A stretch of DNA of 64,000 nucleotides from Flavobacterium potami (GTDB lineage: Bacteria > Bacteroidota > Bacteroidia > Flavobacteriales > Flavobacteriaceae). Below the pieces are notes generated by a model that made no database searches, was not told the origin of the DNA, and was given only the letters and a program-made list of their open reading frames with translations. Shown here piece after piece: positions 8,798 through 16,719 of this stretch. Made by a program: the position numbers and the translations under genes. The stretch lies in contig NZ_JAINUY010000005.1 in the NCBI RefSeq assembly GCF_020026915.1, positions 124,001 to 188,000 on the forward strand, written 5' to 3'. Each line of letters starts with the position of its first letter. Position 1 is the stretch's first letter.

Positions 8798-10846
8798 ATG
8801 AAAAAAATATATACTTTTTTAATCCTTTTACTCGTAACTGGAATTATGCAAGCACAAGACCGTCCACAACCCAAACCAGGAAATGCCCCAGTAGTCAACA
8901 TCAAAAAACCGCAGACCTTTGTCTTATCAAACGGAATGAAAGTTTTAGTTGTTGAAAATCATAAATTGCCCCGAGTGAGTTTCACCCTTACTTTGGATAA
9001 TGCACCATTTACTGAAGGCAACAAAAAAGGTGTTGACGAATTAACAAGCAGCTTAATCGGAAACGGAACTAAAAAAACAACCAAAGAAGCTTTTAATGAA
9101 GAAATTGATTTCTACGGAGCCAATATCAACTTTACTTCACAAGGGGCTTACGCTAGTTCATTATCAAAATACTCAGGACGTGTTTTAGAGCTTTTAGCAG
9201 AAGGCGCTTTACAACCCAATTTTACTCAAACAGAATTTGACAAGGAAAAAGCTAAACTTTTAGAAGGTCTTAAAGCTGACGAAAAAAGCGTTCCAGCAAT
9301 TTCTAACCGAGTGGTTGATGTTTTGGCTTTCGGAAAAAACCATCCAACTGGAGAATATCTTTCTGAAGAAACTGTAAAAAATGTTACACTAGAAGATGTT
9401 CAAAATAACTATAAAACGTATTTCGTTCCAGAAAATGCTTATTTAGTGGTTATTGGTGATGTAAAATTTAAAGAAGTAAAATCGGCTGTAGAAAAATTAT
9501 TCAGCGGATGGAAAAAACAAGCTGCTCCTAAAAACACTTATCCGGATCCAACAAACGTTTCAAATTTACAAATTGATTTTGTAGATGTACCGAATGCAGT
9601 TCAGTCTGAAATCTCATTGGTCAATACTGTTAATTTAAAAATGAGCGATCCTGATTTTTTTCCTGCTGTAATTGCAAATCAAATTTTAGGTGGAGATTTC
9701 AATAGTTATTTAAATATGAATCTTCGTGAGCAGCACGCTTGGACTTACGGCGCAAATTCTAGCATTGGAAGTGGAAAATATGTTACTAAATTCAAAGCTT
9801 CTTCAGCAGTTAGAAATACGGTTACAGACAGCGCTGTTGTTCAATTCATTAAAGAAATCAAAAGAATTCGCACTGAAAGAGTTGACCCTGAAGTTTTACG
9901 AAATGTAAAAGCCGGTTATATCGGACGATTTGTGATGCAGGTTGAAAAACCTCAGGCTGTTGCACGTTATGCTTTGAATATTGAAACAGAAAAACTTCCT
10001 GCGGATTTCTACGAAAAATACATCCAAACTATTAATAATGTCACCGCAGACGACATTTACCGTGTTGCCAACAAATATTTCTTATTGGATAATATCCGAA
10101 TTGTAATTGTCGGAAAAGGTACTGATGTTATCGCTGGCCTAGAAAAATTACAAATCCCGATATCTTATTTTGACAAATTTGGAAATCCGGTTGAAAAACC
10201 CTCAACTAAAAAAGAAGCTCCAAAAGATATTACAGCCAAAACCGTTTTCGAAAATTACATCAAAGCAATTGGTGGAGAAAAAGCAGTTACAGCGGTAAAA
10301 ACGCTTTACATGAATGGTTCTACAACTATTCCACAAGCTCCTACCCCATTGACTTTTACATCAAAATTAGATTCAAAAGGAAAAATGATGGTTTCGCTTG
10401 CTATGGGAACCATGACTTTAATGAAACAAGTTGTGAATGAAAAAGGTGCTTATGTAGAACAACAAGGCCAAAGAAAAAATCTTGAAGGTGCAGATTTAGC
10501 AGAAATGAAAGCCAACGCCGCTCCTTTTGAAGAATTACAGCTTGTAAAAAGAACTGATTTAAAAGTAGAAGGAATCGAACCAATCAACGGAAGCGATGCT
10601 TATGTGATTAAAGATGGCAAAACGAAATACTTTTACGACATCAAATCAGGCTTGAAAACAGCAGAATCTAAAGTTCGCGAACAAGGCGGAAAATCAGTAG
10701 AGCAAATCACTAATTTCAACGATTATAAAGATGTAAAAGGCGTTAAAGTACCTTTCAATTTAATTCAGAATGTTGGTTTCGAATTAGACATTAAAATGTC
10801 TGACATCAAAATAAACGAAGGAGTTTCTGAAAAGGATTTTCTTTAA
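8798..10846 (+). CDS. M16 family peptidase-like partner subunit with C-terminal extra domain
   Basis: A 682-residue exported protein (signal peptide about residues 1-20, ending MQAQ). It has the M16 fold but no HxxEH: the equivalent region reads GVDELTSSLIGNG. It keeps LREQHAWTYGA, the Arg/Tyr substrate-binding signature missing from its upstream neighbour. Residues about 480-682 form an added domain resembling periplasmic lipoprotein-sorting/LolA-like beta proteins (opens FENYIKAIGGEKAVTAVKTL). Established knowledge: split M16 peptidases pair one zinc subunit with one R/Y subunit. The role of the extra domain is unknown. It is followed by a CTAAG array and a strong terminator. Confidence 0.9.
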   Translation: MKKIYTFLILLLVTGIMQAQDRPQPKPGNAPVVNIKKPQTFVLSNGMKVLVVENHKLPRVSFTLTLDNAPFTEGNKKGVDELTSSLIGNGTKKTTKEAFNEEIDFYGANINFTSQGAYASSLSKYSGRVLELLAEGALQPNFTQTEFDKEKAKLLEGLKADEKSVPAISNRVVDVLAFGKNHPTGEYLSEETVKNVTLEDVQNNYKTYFVPENAYLVVIGDVKFKEVKSAVEKLFSGWKKQAAPKNTYPDPTNVSNLQIDFVDVPNAVQSEISLVNTVNLKMSDPDFFPAVIANQILGGDFNSYLNMNLREQHAWTYGANSSIGSGKYVTKFKASSAVRNTVTDSAVVQFIKEIKRIRTERVDPEVLRNVKAGYIGRFVMQVEKPQAVARYALNIETEKLPADFYEKYIQTINNVTADDIYRVANKYFLLDNIRIVIVGKGTDVIAGLEKLQIPISYFDKFGNPVEKPSTKKEAPKDITAKTVFENYIKAIGGEKAVTAVKTLYMNGSTTIPQAPTPLTFTSKLDSKGKMMVSLAMGTMTLMKQVVNEKGAYVEQQGQRKNLEGADLAEMKANAAPFEELQLVKRTDLKVEGIEPINGSDAYVIKDGKTKYFYDIKSGLKTAESKVREQGGKSVEQITNFNDYKDVKGVKVPFNLIQNVGFELDIKMSDIKINEGVSEKDFL

Positions 10847-10854
10847 TACTTGAG

Positions 10855-10886
10855 GAACTAAGATTCTAAGTCACTAAGGTTCTGAG
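10855..10886. repeat. (NNNCTAAG)4 array
   Basis: Four consecutive 8-nt units, each with a variable triplet followed by CTAAG (last unit CTGAG). It begins 8 bp past the M16 partner stop. Similar arrays are at 48593-48624, 50366-50410, 50819-50850 and 51516-51555. Confidence 0.8.
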
Positions 10887-10901
10887 TTTTTTTTCTCATA
10901 G

Positions 10902-10940
10902 GCTTTGTCAAAGTTTGAAACTTTGACAAAGCTTTTTTTT
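10902..10940 (+). terminator. Intrinsic terminator of the M16 operon
   Basis: Perfect 15-bp stem (GCTTTGTCAAAGTTT) with a 1-nt centre, followed by eight T. The same sequence family as the palindrome at 6232-6266. Confidence 0.85.
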
Positions 10941-10953
10941 ATTTATCCTATTT

Positions 10954-11033
10954 GTCAGACTGAGCCCTTCGTTCCTCAGGACAAACTCCGTCGAAGCTCT
11001 TTGTGCTCTTCGACTTCGCTCAGAGTGACAGAC
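10954..11033. repeat. REP-type imperfect inverted repeat
   Basis: The minus strand reads GTCACTCTGAGCGAAGTCG, a word common in dispersed REP-like repeats of many bacteria, opposed by GTCAGACTGAGC on the plus strand. An inner GTCGAAG/CTTCGAC stem lies inside. It fills the gap between convergent M16 and DMT-transporter genes. Confidence 0.6.
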
Positions 11034-11102
11034 TAAACTTCAGTAGATTTTACAAATAACTTCCACTCATAATTCATAACTCATAATTCACAACTCCTAA
11101 AA

Positions 11103-11969
11103 TCATTTCTTGGCCGACAAATAAACACCAATCAAAATAATAAATGCCCCAACAGATTGAACTGGAGTCAGCATTTCATTATCCAACAATCCCCAGAAAA
11201 AAGCAACTATCGGAATTAAATAGGTTACTGATGTTGCAAATACCGGAGATGACATTTGAATCAATTTAAAGAAAACAACATTTGCAATTCCAGTTCCTAA
11301 AACACCCAAAATCATTACAAACATTATAGAGTGTTGCGTTTCTACAAAATGTATTTTTTGACTAATATCTGTCGTACTTAAAATAATTAAGGCAGGCAAA
11401 AACAAAACAGCAAAATTGCCAGTTGTAATACTTAACGAATTTAAATCGTGTAAATACTTTTTAATCAAATTGACATTAATCGCATAACTAAGTGTCGCAA
11501 TCACAACCAACAAAACATAAATATAATTTTGACTTCCAGAAGCAGAATCTCCACTTAAGACCAAAAGCAAACAGCCGATCAAACCAACAAAAACACCAAA
11601 AACCTGTCTTTTTTGAAATTGGATTCCAAAAGCCAAAATTCCTAAAACCAAAGTATTTAAAGGTGTAAGCGAATTTAAAATTGCTACAATCGAACTATCA
11701 ACCTGGGTTTCGGCAATAGCAAAAAGATAAGCCGGTATGAAAGTTCCAAAAAAGGATGTTATAGCAACAAATTTCCATTGATGACGGGATATTTTTCTCA
11801 AACTTCTAAAGCCAACAATCAATAAAAACAAGGCAGCAAAAATAATTCGGAATGATCCAACCTGAATTGCCGTTAGACCAATTAATCCTTTTTTAATCAG
11901 AATAAAAGAACTCCCCCAAATAAGAGAAAGGATTGCTAAATAAATCCACTTTAACTGTTTTGTTTCCAT
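11103..11969 (-). CDS. EamA/DMT superfamily transporter
   Basis: A 288-residue inner-membrane protein with about ten hydrophobic helices arranged as two EamA repeats. The first opens KWIYLAILSLIWGSSFILIKKG, which carries the family's WG-S-F motif; the second half begins near residue 150. DMT/EamA proteins export or exchange small metabolites such as amino acids, but the substrate cannot be read from sequence. It is a single gene, divergent from the HMA-domain lipoprotein. Confidence 0.9.
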   Translation of the reverse strand: METKQLKWIYLAILSLIWGSSFILIKKGLIGLTAIQVGSFRIIFAALFLLIVGFRSLRKISRHQWKFVAITSFFGTFIPAYLFAIAETQVDSSIVAILNSLTPLNTLVLGILAFGIQFQKRQVFGVFVGLIGCLLLVLSGDSASGSQNYIYVLLVVIATLSYAINVNLIKKYLHDLNSLSITTGNFAVLFLPALIILSTTDISQKIHFVETQHSIMFVMILGVLGTGIANVVFFKLIQMSSPVFATSVTYLIPIVAFFWGLLDNEMLTPVQSVGAFIILIGVYLSAKK

Positions 11970-12027
11970 AAATCGTACTTTACTGCAAATTTGTAATTAT
12001 TTTGCGAACTGACCGCTCTCTTTTTAT

Positions 12028-12035
12028 TAATTTTG
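12028..12035 (+). promoter_or_regulatory. -7 box (TAATTTTG) for HMA lipoprotein gene
   Basis: TAATTTTG lies 36 bp before the ATG at 12071. A TTTG at 12001-12004 is 23 nt upstream, somewhat too far for an ideal -33 element. Confidence 0.45.
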
Positions 12036-12070
12036 CAGGAAAGTAATTCGCAATTTAAAATTCAGATATA

Positions 12071-12448
12071 ATGAAAATTTCAAAAATCTTAATCGCTGCA
12101 ACAATCGCTGGATTAGTGTTTGTTGGGTGCAAAAAAGAAGAAGATAAAAGTCTTCAAGTTGTAAATGCAGAAAAAAGCGCACCGAAAGAACACAAACCAA
12201 TCGCAGCAGAAAACCTTCAAACTGCAAGCTTTCAAATAGAAGGAATGACTTGTGCCATGGGTTGTGCTAAAACAATCGAAGAAGAATTAGCAAATCTTGA
12301 TGGGGTTGACAAAGCAACAGTTGATTTTGATAAAAAAACTGCAACAGTAAGTTTTGACAAAACAATCCAAAATCCAGAATCTTTAACAAAAGTAGTTCAA
12401 GAAACTGGAGACGGAAAAACATATAAAGTTTCGAATTTTAAGTCTTAA
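12071..12448 (+). CDS. Heavy-metal-associated (HMA) domain lipoprotein
   Basis: A 125-residue protein with a lipoprotein signal (lipobox near residue 22, GLVFVGC), a charged linker, and one HMA domain from about residue 54. The metal loop reads GMTCAMGCAKTIE, so the two cysteines are spaced C-x3-C rather than the usual C-x2-C of Atx1/CopZ-type domains. It is probably an envelope-anchored binder of copper or a similar soft metal. No efflux ATPase lies next to it. It ends in a bidirectional terminator shared with gldD. Confidence 0.85.
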   Translation: MKISKILIAATIAGLVFVGCKKEEDKSLQVVNAEKSAPKEHKPIAAENLQTASFQIEGMTCAMGCAKTIEEELANLDGVDKATVDFDKKTATVSFDKTIQNPESLTKVVQETGDGKTYKVSNFKS

Positions 12449-12466
12449 ACTAGAAACTATTACATA

Positions 12467-12496
12467 AGAAAAGGATCCAAATTGGATCCTTTTTCA
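12467..12496. terminator. Bidirectional terminator (HMA gene / gldD)
   Basis: A 10-bp stem AAGGATCCAA/TTGGATCCTT (12471-12491) flanked by A4 on the left and T5 on the right, between convergent genes. Confidence 0.8.
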
Positions 12497-12502
12497 TTTT
12501 CT

Positions 12503-13063
12503 TTATTTCCATTTCAATGTTTCCATTATACGTTGCATATCATTCTTAACATAACTCGCAGCAGGCATAATCGAATCAAAATTTGGTTTTGCATAAAAAT
12601 ATACCGAACCAATTAGAAAGTGTTTTGTACTGTCTGTAACGTAAAATTGAGAGTTTGTAGCTGCGTTTCCATCCACTTGGTAAAACATTCCGTAAACCTT
12701 TTTTTGTGGGTTTAAATAAGGCTGTTCTAAAATATCATCTGCCTTAATAACATGTTCGTAAGTCAGTTTTTGAGCATCACGCAACAACTTATCAATATTA
12801 TTATTCACGGGTTTATATGTCAAATAAATGGTTGCTTTCATCTTTGGGTAGGTAATTGCAAAACCACATTCTTTCTCGCCTTTAATAATTGCATCTTCAT
12901 TCATTTCAAAAGCAAAAGGGCAGCTGTTCTCAAAATTTACATATTTTGCTTCCGGGTAATCTAATCGCAGATAACTTGCCGGTTTTGGTAAGACATCATT
13001 TTTACAGCTTATCACTGTTAACGCAAGCAAAATTGCAGTTATTGAAAATATTCTATTTAACAT
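12503..13063 (-). CDS. gldD: Gliding motility lipoprotein GldD
   Basis: The 186-residue lipoprotein (lipobox LTVISC, cysteine about residue 20) matches GldD, required for Flavobacterium gliding and for function of the type IX secretion/gliding machinery. Recognisable stretches are PKPASYLRLDYPEA, CPFAFEMN and GMFYQVDGNAATNSQFYVTD. It starts 1 bp after the gldE stop, so the two are co-translated or at least co-transcribed. The precise biochemical role of GldD is not established. Its 3' end shares a terminator with the convergent HMA gene. Confidence 0.95.
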   Translation of the reverse strand: MLNRIFSITAILLALTVISCKNDVLPKPASYLRLDYPEAKYVNFENSCPFAFEMNEDAIIKGEKECGFAITYPKMKATIYLTYKPVNNNIDKLLRDAQKLTYEHVIKADDILEQPYLNPQKKVYGMFYQVDGNAATNSQFYVTDSTKHFLIGSVYFYAKPNFDSIMPAASYVKNDMQRIMETLKWK

Positions 13064-13064
13064 T

Positions 13065-14360
13065 TTAATTTATAGTTACTTTTATTTGTTTTACACGCTT
13101 TTTGTCTACTGTTTCTACTGTAAACACACAGTTTTCAAAAGGTACTTTTTGGTCTTTTTTCGGAAAATTGCCTAAAATTTCCAGAATAAATCCCGCCAAC
13201 GTTTCTGCTTCTCCTTTATGAGCCTCAAAAGCATCTTCATCAACATCTACAATTCTGTAGAAATCTTTTAGGTTTATTTTCCCTTCAAAAAGGAAATTAT
13301 TTTCATCTATTTGCGAGAAGTTTAGATTTTCATCATCAAACTCATCGCTAATATCTCCAACTATTTCTTCAATAACGTCTTCTAAAGAAACCAATCCTGA
13401 TGTTCCTCCATATTCATCAACAACAATTGCCAAATGACTTTTCAAACTCTGAAAATCCTTCAACAAATTATCTAATTTCTTATTTTCAGGAACAAAAAAA
13501 GCTTCTCTTATCAAAGACGCCCAATCAAATTCTTCTTTATCTATATGAGGTAATAAATCTTTCACAAAAAGGACCCCTTCAATCTGATCGATATTATCGC
13601 GATAAACTGGAATTCTAGAAAAACCTGTTTCAATTATCTTGGGATAGATTTCTGCAAATGTTTCTGTTATTTCTAATGCAAAAATATCAATTCTAGGACT
13701 CATTACCTGTTTTGTATCGGTATTTCCAAAAGAAACAATTCCTTCCAGAATTTTTTGCTCTTCTGTGGAAGTTCCTTCAGAATCGGTCATCTCTAAAGCC
13801 TGAGAAAGCTGATTTATTGAAAAATTATGCTTCTGTTTTCCTAATTTATTTTGCAAATATATAGTAAGCGCACGCATTGGCAAACTCAAAGGAGAAAGCA
13901 ATTTATCTAAAAAAGCTATCGGATATGCAACTCGTTTAGCAAATCGGATACTATTTCTACTCGCATATACCTTAGGAAGTACTTCTCCAAATAACAAGAT
14001 CAAAAAGGTTACTAAAACAACCTCAAGTGTAAATTTAATAGCTGGAGAACTTACATTAGAAAAAACATTTCCACCTATGTAAGCAAACAAAATAACAACC
14101 CCTATGTTGAAAAAATTATTGGCAACCAGCAAAGTAGCCAAAAGTTTTTTAGGCCTGTCTAATAAATTGGAAATAATTTTTCCTTTTGCAAGGTTATCGT
14201 TTAGAGTATCATCAATATCTTTTTGAGATAGAGAGAAAAGTGCAACTTCGGCGCCTGAGACTATTGCGGAAAGAAATAACAAAATAAAGATTGCGACGAA
14301 ACCAATAATTAAATTAGCGTCAAGATTTGTAGTAAAAAGTAAACTGGGCTCCGGGTCCAA
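13065..14360 (-). CDS. gldE: Gliding motility protein GldE (HlyC/CorC family)
   Basis: A 431-residue membrane protein with an N-terminal DUF21/CNNM region of about four hydrophobic helices (residues 15-170), two CBS domains (about 215-340, including VMSPRIDIFALE and HLAIVVDEYGGTSGLVSLEDV) and a C-terminal CorC_HlyC domain. GldE works with GldD in gliding. The chosen start, which gives MDPEPSLL, is a TTG codon (14358-14360). The upstream ATG at 14365 is out of frame, and a shorter product from a later codon cannot be excluded. It lies between ssb and gldD. Confidence 0.93.
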   Translation of the reverse strand: MDPEPSLLFTTNLDANLIIGFVAIFILLFLSAIVSGAEVALFSLSQKDIDDTLNDNLAKGKIISNLLDRPKKLLATLLVANNFFNIGVVILFAYIGGNVFSNVSSPAIKFTLEVVLVTFLILLFGEVLPKVYASRNSIRFAKRVAYPIAFLDKLLSPLSLPMRALTIYLQNKLGKQKHNFSINQLSQALEMTDSEGTSTEEQKILEGIVSFGNTDTKQVMSPRIDIFALEITETFAEIYPKIIETGFSRIPVYRDNIDQIEGVLFVKDLLPHIDKEEFDWASLIREAFFVPENKKLDNLLKDFQSLKSHLAIVVDEYGGTSGLVSLEDVIEEIVGDISDEFDDENLNFSQIDENNFLFEGKINLKDFYRIVDVDEDAFEAHKGEAETLAGFILEILGNFPKKDQKVPFENCVFTVETVDKKRVKQIKVTIN

Positions 14361-14384
14361 ATTGCATAAAATTAGTTAAACATC

Positions 14385-14825
14385 TTAGAAAGGCAGATCG
14401 TTAATCGGAAGCCCTTCATTTGGTGCATCAAAGTTAGTGTTTTTTACTGACTCTGTATCTTGATTTTGTCTGGTATGTGCAGTTTCTTTTTTGGTTGTCA
14501 GGAAAGTAAACTCTGTAACCTGAATTTCTGTAGTATATTTCGTGGTACCATCTTCTGCTTGCCATTGACGAGATTTTATTCTGCCTTCAATGTATATTTT
14601 ATCTCCTTTAGAAAGATATTTTTCGCAGATTTCTGCTGCTTTATTACGAACAACCAAATTATGCCACTCAGTCGAAGTTATTTTTTCGTTCGTTGTTTTA
14701 TTGATATAAACTTCATTAGTAGCCAACTGAAACCGTCCGATACAGTTCCCTCCATCAAAATAATGCATCTTTACATCATCTCCTAAATGGCCAATAAGCA
14801 TCACTTTATTTAATGTTCCGTTCAT
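14385..14825 (-). CDS. ssb: Single-stranded DNA-binding protein
   Basis: A 146-residue SSB with an OB fold from MNGTLNKVMLIGHLGDDV through about residue 105, a short disordered linker and the acidic tip INDLPF that recruits replication and repair partners. I start at ATG 14825 because eight extra upstream residues (MGEIPPKT) are not part of the family. It sits 12 bp downstream of mutY and 24 bp upstream of gldE. The mixture of repair and motility genes in one transcript is characteristic of flavobacteria. Confidence 0.95.
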   Translation of the reverse strand: MNGTLNKVMLIGHLGDDVKMHYFDGGNCIGRFQLATNEVYINKTTNEKITSTEWHNLVVRNKAAEICEKYLSKGDKIYIEGRIKSRQWQAEDGTTKYTTEIQVTEFTFLTTKKETAHTRQNQDTESVKNTNFDAPNEGLPINDLPF

Positions 14826-14861
14826 AGTTTTTGGTGGTATTTCTCCCAAAGATACATTTTT

Positions 14862-15908
14862 TTAGCAATTTATTTCCTGCTTTTCTATAAAATTATAAAT
14901 CACAATTGGAAAAGGAAAAGTTTTTAATTTTTCTGCATCAATCCCGTTTTCTAATGTCTCTTTTATTTTAATTTTCCAAAACTGTATATGAAGATGCTGA
15001 TGGGAAAGTTTATGAACAACTGTCGATTTAGCATAATCTTCTATACCTATAATAGTATAGGACGAGAAATTTTCTTCTTTTGCTTTTTTAGAAACCACAT
15101 CAAAATCAACTATTTCTTGTGTTTCTAAAAGCGGGAACTCATATAAATTATGCCAAATACCTTTTTCAGTTCTTTTCTGGATTAAGGTATTACCCAAAAC
15201 ATCTTCCAAGATCAAATAATTAAAGTAACGATTAGTCACTTTTATTTTTTTAGATTTTACTGGAAGCATATTTACTTTTCCTTTTTGTAAAGCGGCACAG
15301 CTTTCATTAAAATCACAAATAGAACAATCCGGACTTTTAGGCGCACATTGCAATGCGCCAAACTCCATTATTGCCTGATTAAAGATGGCTGGATTGTCTT
15401 TTGGCATCAATTCTTGTGCGAGAGCGGCAAATTCTTTTTTTGTTGCTGGAAGTGCAATATCTGATTCAATATCAAAGTAACGCGCCAGAACTCGAAAAAC
15501 ATTTCCATCTACAACCGGAACCGCTTCATTATAAGAAAAAGAAGCAATTGCTGCAGCCGTATATTCTCCAACTCCTTTCAATTTCAAAAGCTCTTTATAC
15601 GAATCTGGAAAAACTCCATTTAAATCATCACTTATATATTGAGCCGTTTTGTGAAGGTTTCTTGCTCGGGAATAATACCCTAATCCCTGCCAAAGTTTTA
15701 AAACTTTCTCTTCTGAAGCATCTGCCAAATGTTTTACAGTAGGAAATTCCTTGGTAAAAGAGAAAAAATAAGGCATTCCTTGTGCAACTCTTGTTTGTTG
15801 AAGCATAATTTCTGAGAGCCAAATTTGGTACGGATCGACCGTTTTTCTCCATGGTAAATCACGCTTGTTTCGTAAATACCATTTTATCAATATGTTATGA
15901 AAATCCAT
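14862..15908 (-). CDS. mutY: A/G-specific adenine glycosylase MutY
   Basis: MutY removes adenine mispaired with 8-oxoguanine. The 348-residue protein has the HhH-GPD glycosylase domain (ILPWRK-like RDLPWRKTVDPYQIWLSE, catalytic Asp in VVDGNVFRVL), the four-cysteine 4Fe-4S loop C-x6-C-x2-C-x5-C (CAPKSPDCSICDFNESC) and a C-terminal NUDIX-like 8-oxoG recognition domain. An upstream ATG (15929) overlaps the promoter's -7 box, so transcription would begin after it. ATG 15908 (MDFHNILIKWY) is the supported start. First gene of mutY-ssb-gldE-gldD. Confidence 0.96.
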   Translation of the reverse strand: MDFHNILIKWYLRNKRDLPWRKTVDPYQIWLSEIMLQQTRVAQGMPYFFSFTKEFPTVKHLADASEEKVLKLWQGLGYYSRARNLHKTAQYISDDLNGVFPDSYKELLKLKGVGEYTAAAIASFSYNEAVPVVDGNVFRVLARYFDIESDIALPATKKEFAALAQELMPKDNPAIFNQAIMEFGALQCAPKSPDCSICDFNESCAALQKGKVNMLPVKSKKIKVTNRYFNYLILEDVLGNTLIQKRTEKGIWHNLYEFPLLETQEIVDFDVVSKKAKEENFSSYTIIGIEDYAKSTVVHKLSHQHLHIQFWKIKIKETLENGIDAEKLKTFPFPIVIYNFIEKQEINC

Positions 15909-15926
15909 TGCAAAATACTTAGATTG

Positions 15927-15934
15927 CAAAAGTA
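15927..15934 (-). promoter_or_regulatory. -7 box (TACTTTTG) of the mutY operon
   Basis: The minus strand reads TACTTTTG. Predicted transcription starts near 15920, which decides the mutY start in favour of 15908. No obvious -33 TTTG. Confidence 0.55.
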
Positions 15935-15991
15935 AATGTTTATGTAATTAAAATTTAACGAATTAGCTTGATTAATTATTTTTTTAATTCC

Positions 15992-15999
15992 TATATTTG
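15992..15999 (+). promoter_or_regulatory. -7 box (TATATTTG) for the HU gene
   Basis: TATATTTG with a TTG about 21 nt upstream (15968-15970). It lies 51 bp before the HU start. Confidence 0.6.
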
Positions 16000-16049
16000 C
16001 AAACTCAAAAAAAATAGTACACCATTTATAAAATAAAATAGGAAAGAAA

Positions 16050-16340
16050 ATGACGAAAGCAGATATCGTAGCGAAAATTTCAGAGAAATTAGGTCTTGAA
16101 AAAGGAGACGTTCAAGCAACAGTTGAAACTTTTATGGAAGAAGTTAAAACTTCTTTAGAAACTGGAGACAATGTATACCTAAGAGGTTTTGGTAGTTTTA
16201 TCGTAAAAACTAGAGCTGAAAAAACTGGAAGAAACATTTCTAAGAACACGACAATTAAAATTCCAGCACACAACATTCCTGCGTTTAAACCTGCAAAAGT
16301 TTTTGTAGAAGGAGTTAAAACAAACAACGAAGCAAAATAA
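16050..16340 (+). CDS. HU/IHF-family DNA-binding protein
   Basis: A 96-residue nucleoid protein: MTKADIVAKISEKLGL helix pair, RGFGSFIVKTRAEKTGRN turn at the start of the DNA-clamping arm, and an arm containing NIPAFKPAKVF. HU/IHF proteins bend DNA as dimers and organise the nucleoid. The proline at the arm tip region (KIPAHNIPAF) fits the family. A 30-codon basic ORF follows after 27 bp and both end at one terminator, implying a two-gene transcript. Confidence 0.95.
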   Translation: MTKADIVAKISEKLGLEKGDVQATVETFMEEVKTSLETGDNVYLRGFGSFIVKTRAEKTGRNISKNTTIKIPAHNIPAFKPAKVFVEGVKTNNEAK

Positions 16341-16367
16341 TATTAATTAACATAAATCAGACACGAT

Positions 16368-16460
16368 ATGCCAAGTGGTAAAAAAAGAAAGAGACATAAG
16401 GTAGCGACTCACAAACGTAAAAAAAGAGCGAGAGCTAACCGTCACAAAAAGAAAAAGTAG
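16368..16460 (+). CDS. Small very basic conserved protein (30 aa)
   Basis: ATG 16368 to TAG 16458-16460 encodes 30 residues starting MPSGKKRKRHKVATHKRKK. More than half are Lys or Arg, with three His and no acidic residue. The composition and length resemble small ribosome-associated proteins. I recall near-identical short ORFs across Bacteroidota but cannot assign a function from the window. It follows the HU gene by 27 bp, and the stop codon lies inside the terminator stem, so the gene is placed exactly at the transcript end. It is too short for most gene callers. Confidence 0.8.
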   Translation: MPSGKKRKRHKVATHKRKKRARANRHKKKK

Positions 16461-16480
16461 TTTTAAACTACTTTTTTCTT
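16452..16480 (+). terminator. Terminator overlapping the small basic gene's stop
   Basis: A 12-bp stem (AAAAAGTAGTTT / AAACTACTTTTT) with a 1-nt centre, running into T-rich sequence. The stop codon TAG of the 30-aa gene is part of the left arm. Confidence 0.85.
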
Positions 16481-16510
16481 TTTAAACGTTCATTGAAATT
16501 GGAGTTTGAT

Positions 16511-16697
16511 AGTCTCAGTCACAGTTTAAAGTTCGCAGCCTAAAACTGCTTACTGCCACTGAAAACTGACAACTGACTCCTCCGGGTTAATACCTGTTAA
16601 AAATATTGTTTAATCCATCCTTGTAGAAGTTGATGGTTTTTGGTTTTTGGTTTTTGGCTCTTTTGCCAACAACTATCAACAAACAACCGACAACCAA
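16511..16697. repeat. ACTG-core, TTTG-core and CAAC-core arrays upstream of rng
   Basis: 16545-16578 holds five ACTG cores spaced by 2-3 variable bases. 16636-16660 holds TTTG+GTT repeated at 7 nt. 16670-16697 holds four CAAC cores separated by variable triplets (period exactly 7). The TTTG/GTT and CAAC arms are partly complementary. They fill the gap between the HU operon and rng and lie in frame with a spurious N-terminal extension of RNase G. Confidence 0.75.
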
Positions 16698-16719
16698 TTC
16701 ACGGATAAAAATTTACAGT

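Noticed and set aside
16630-16719. N-terminal 30-residue extension of RNase G
   Set aside because: The translated sequence is the CAAC/TTTG repeat array; the family begins at the GTG 16720.
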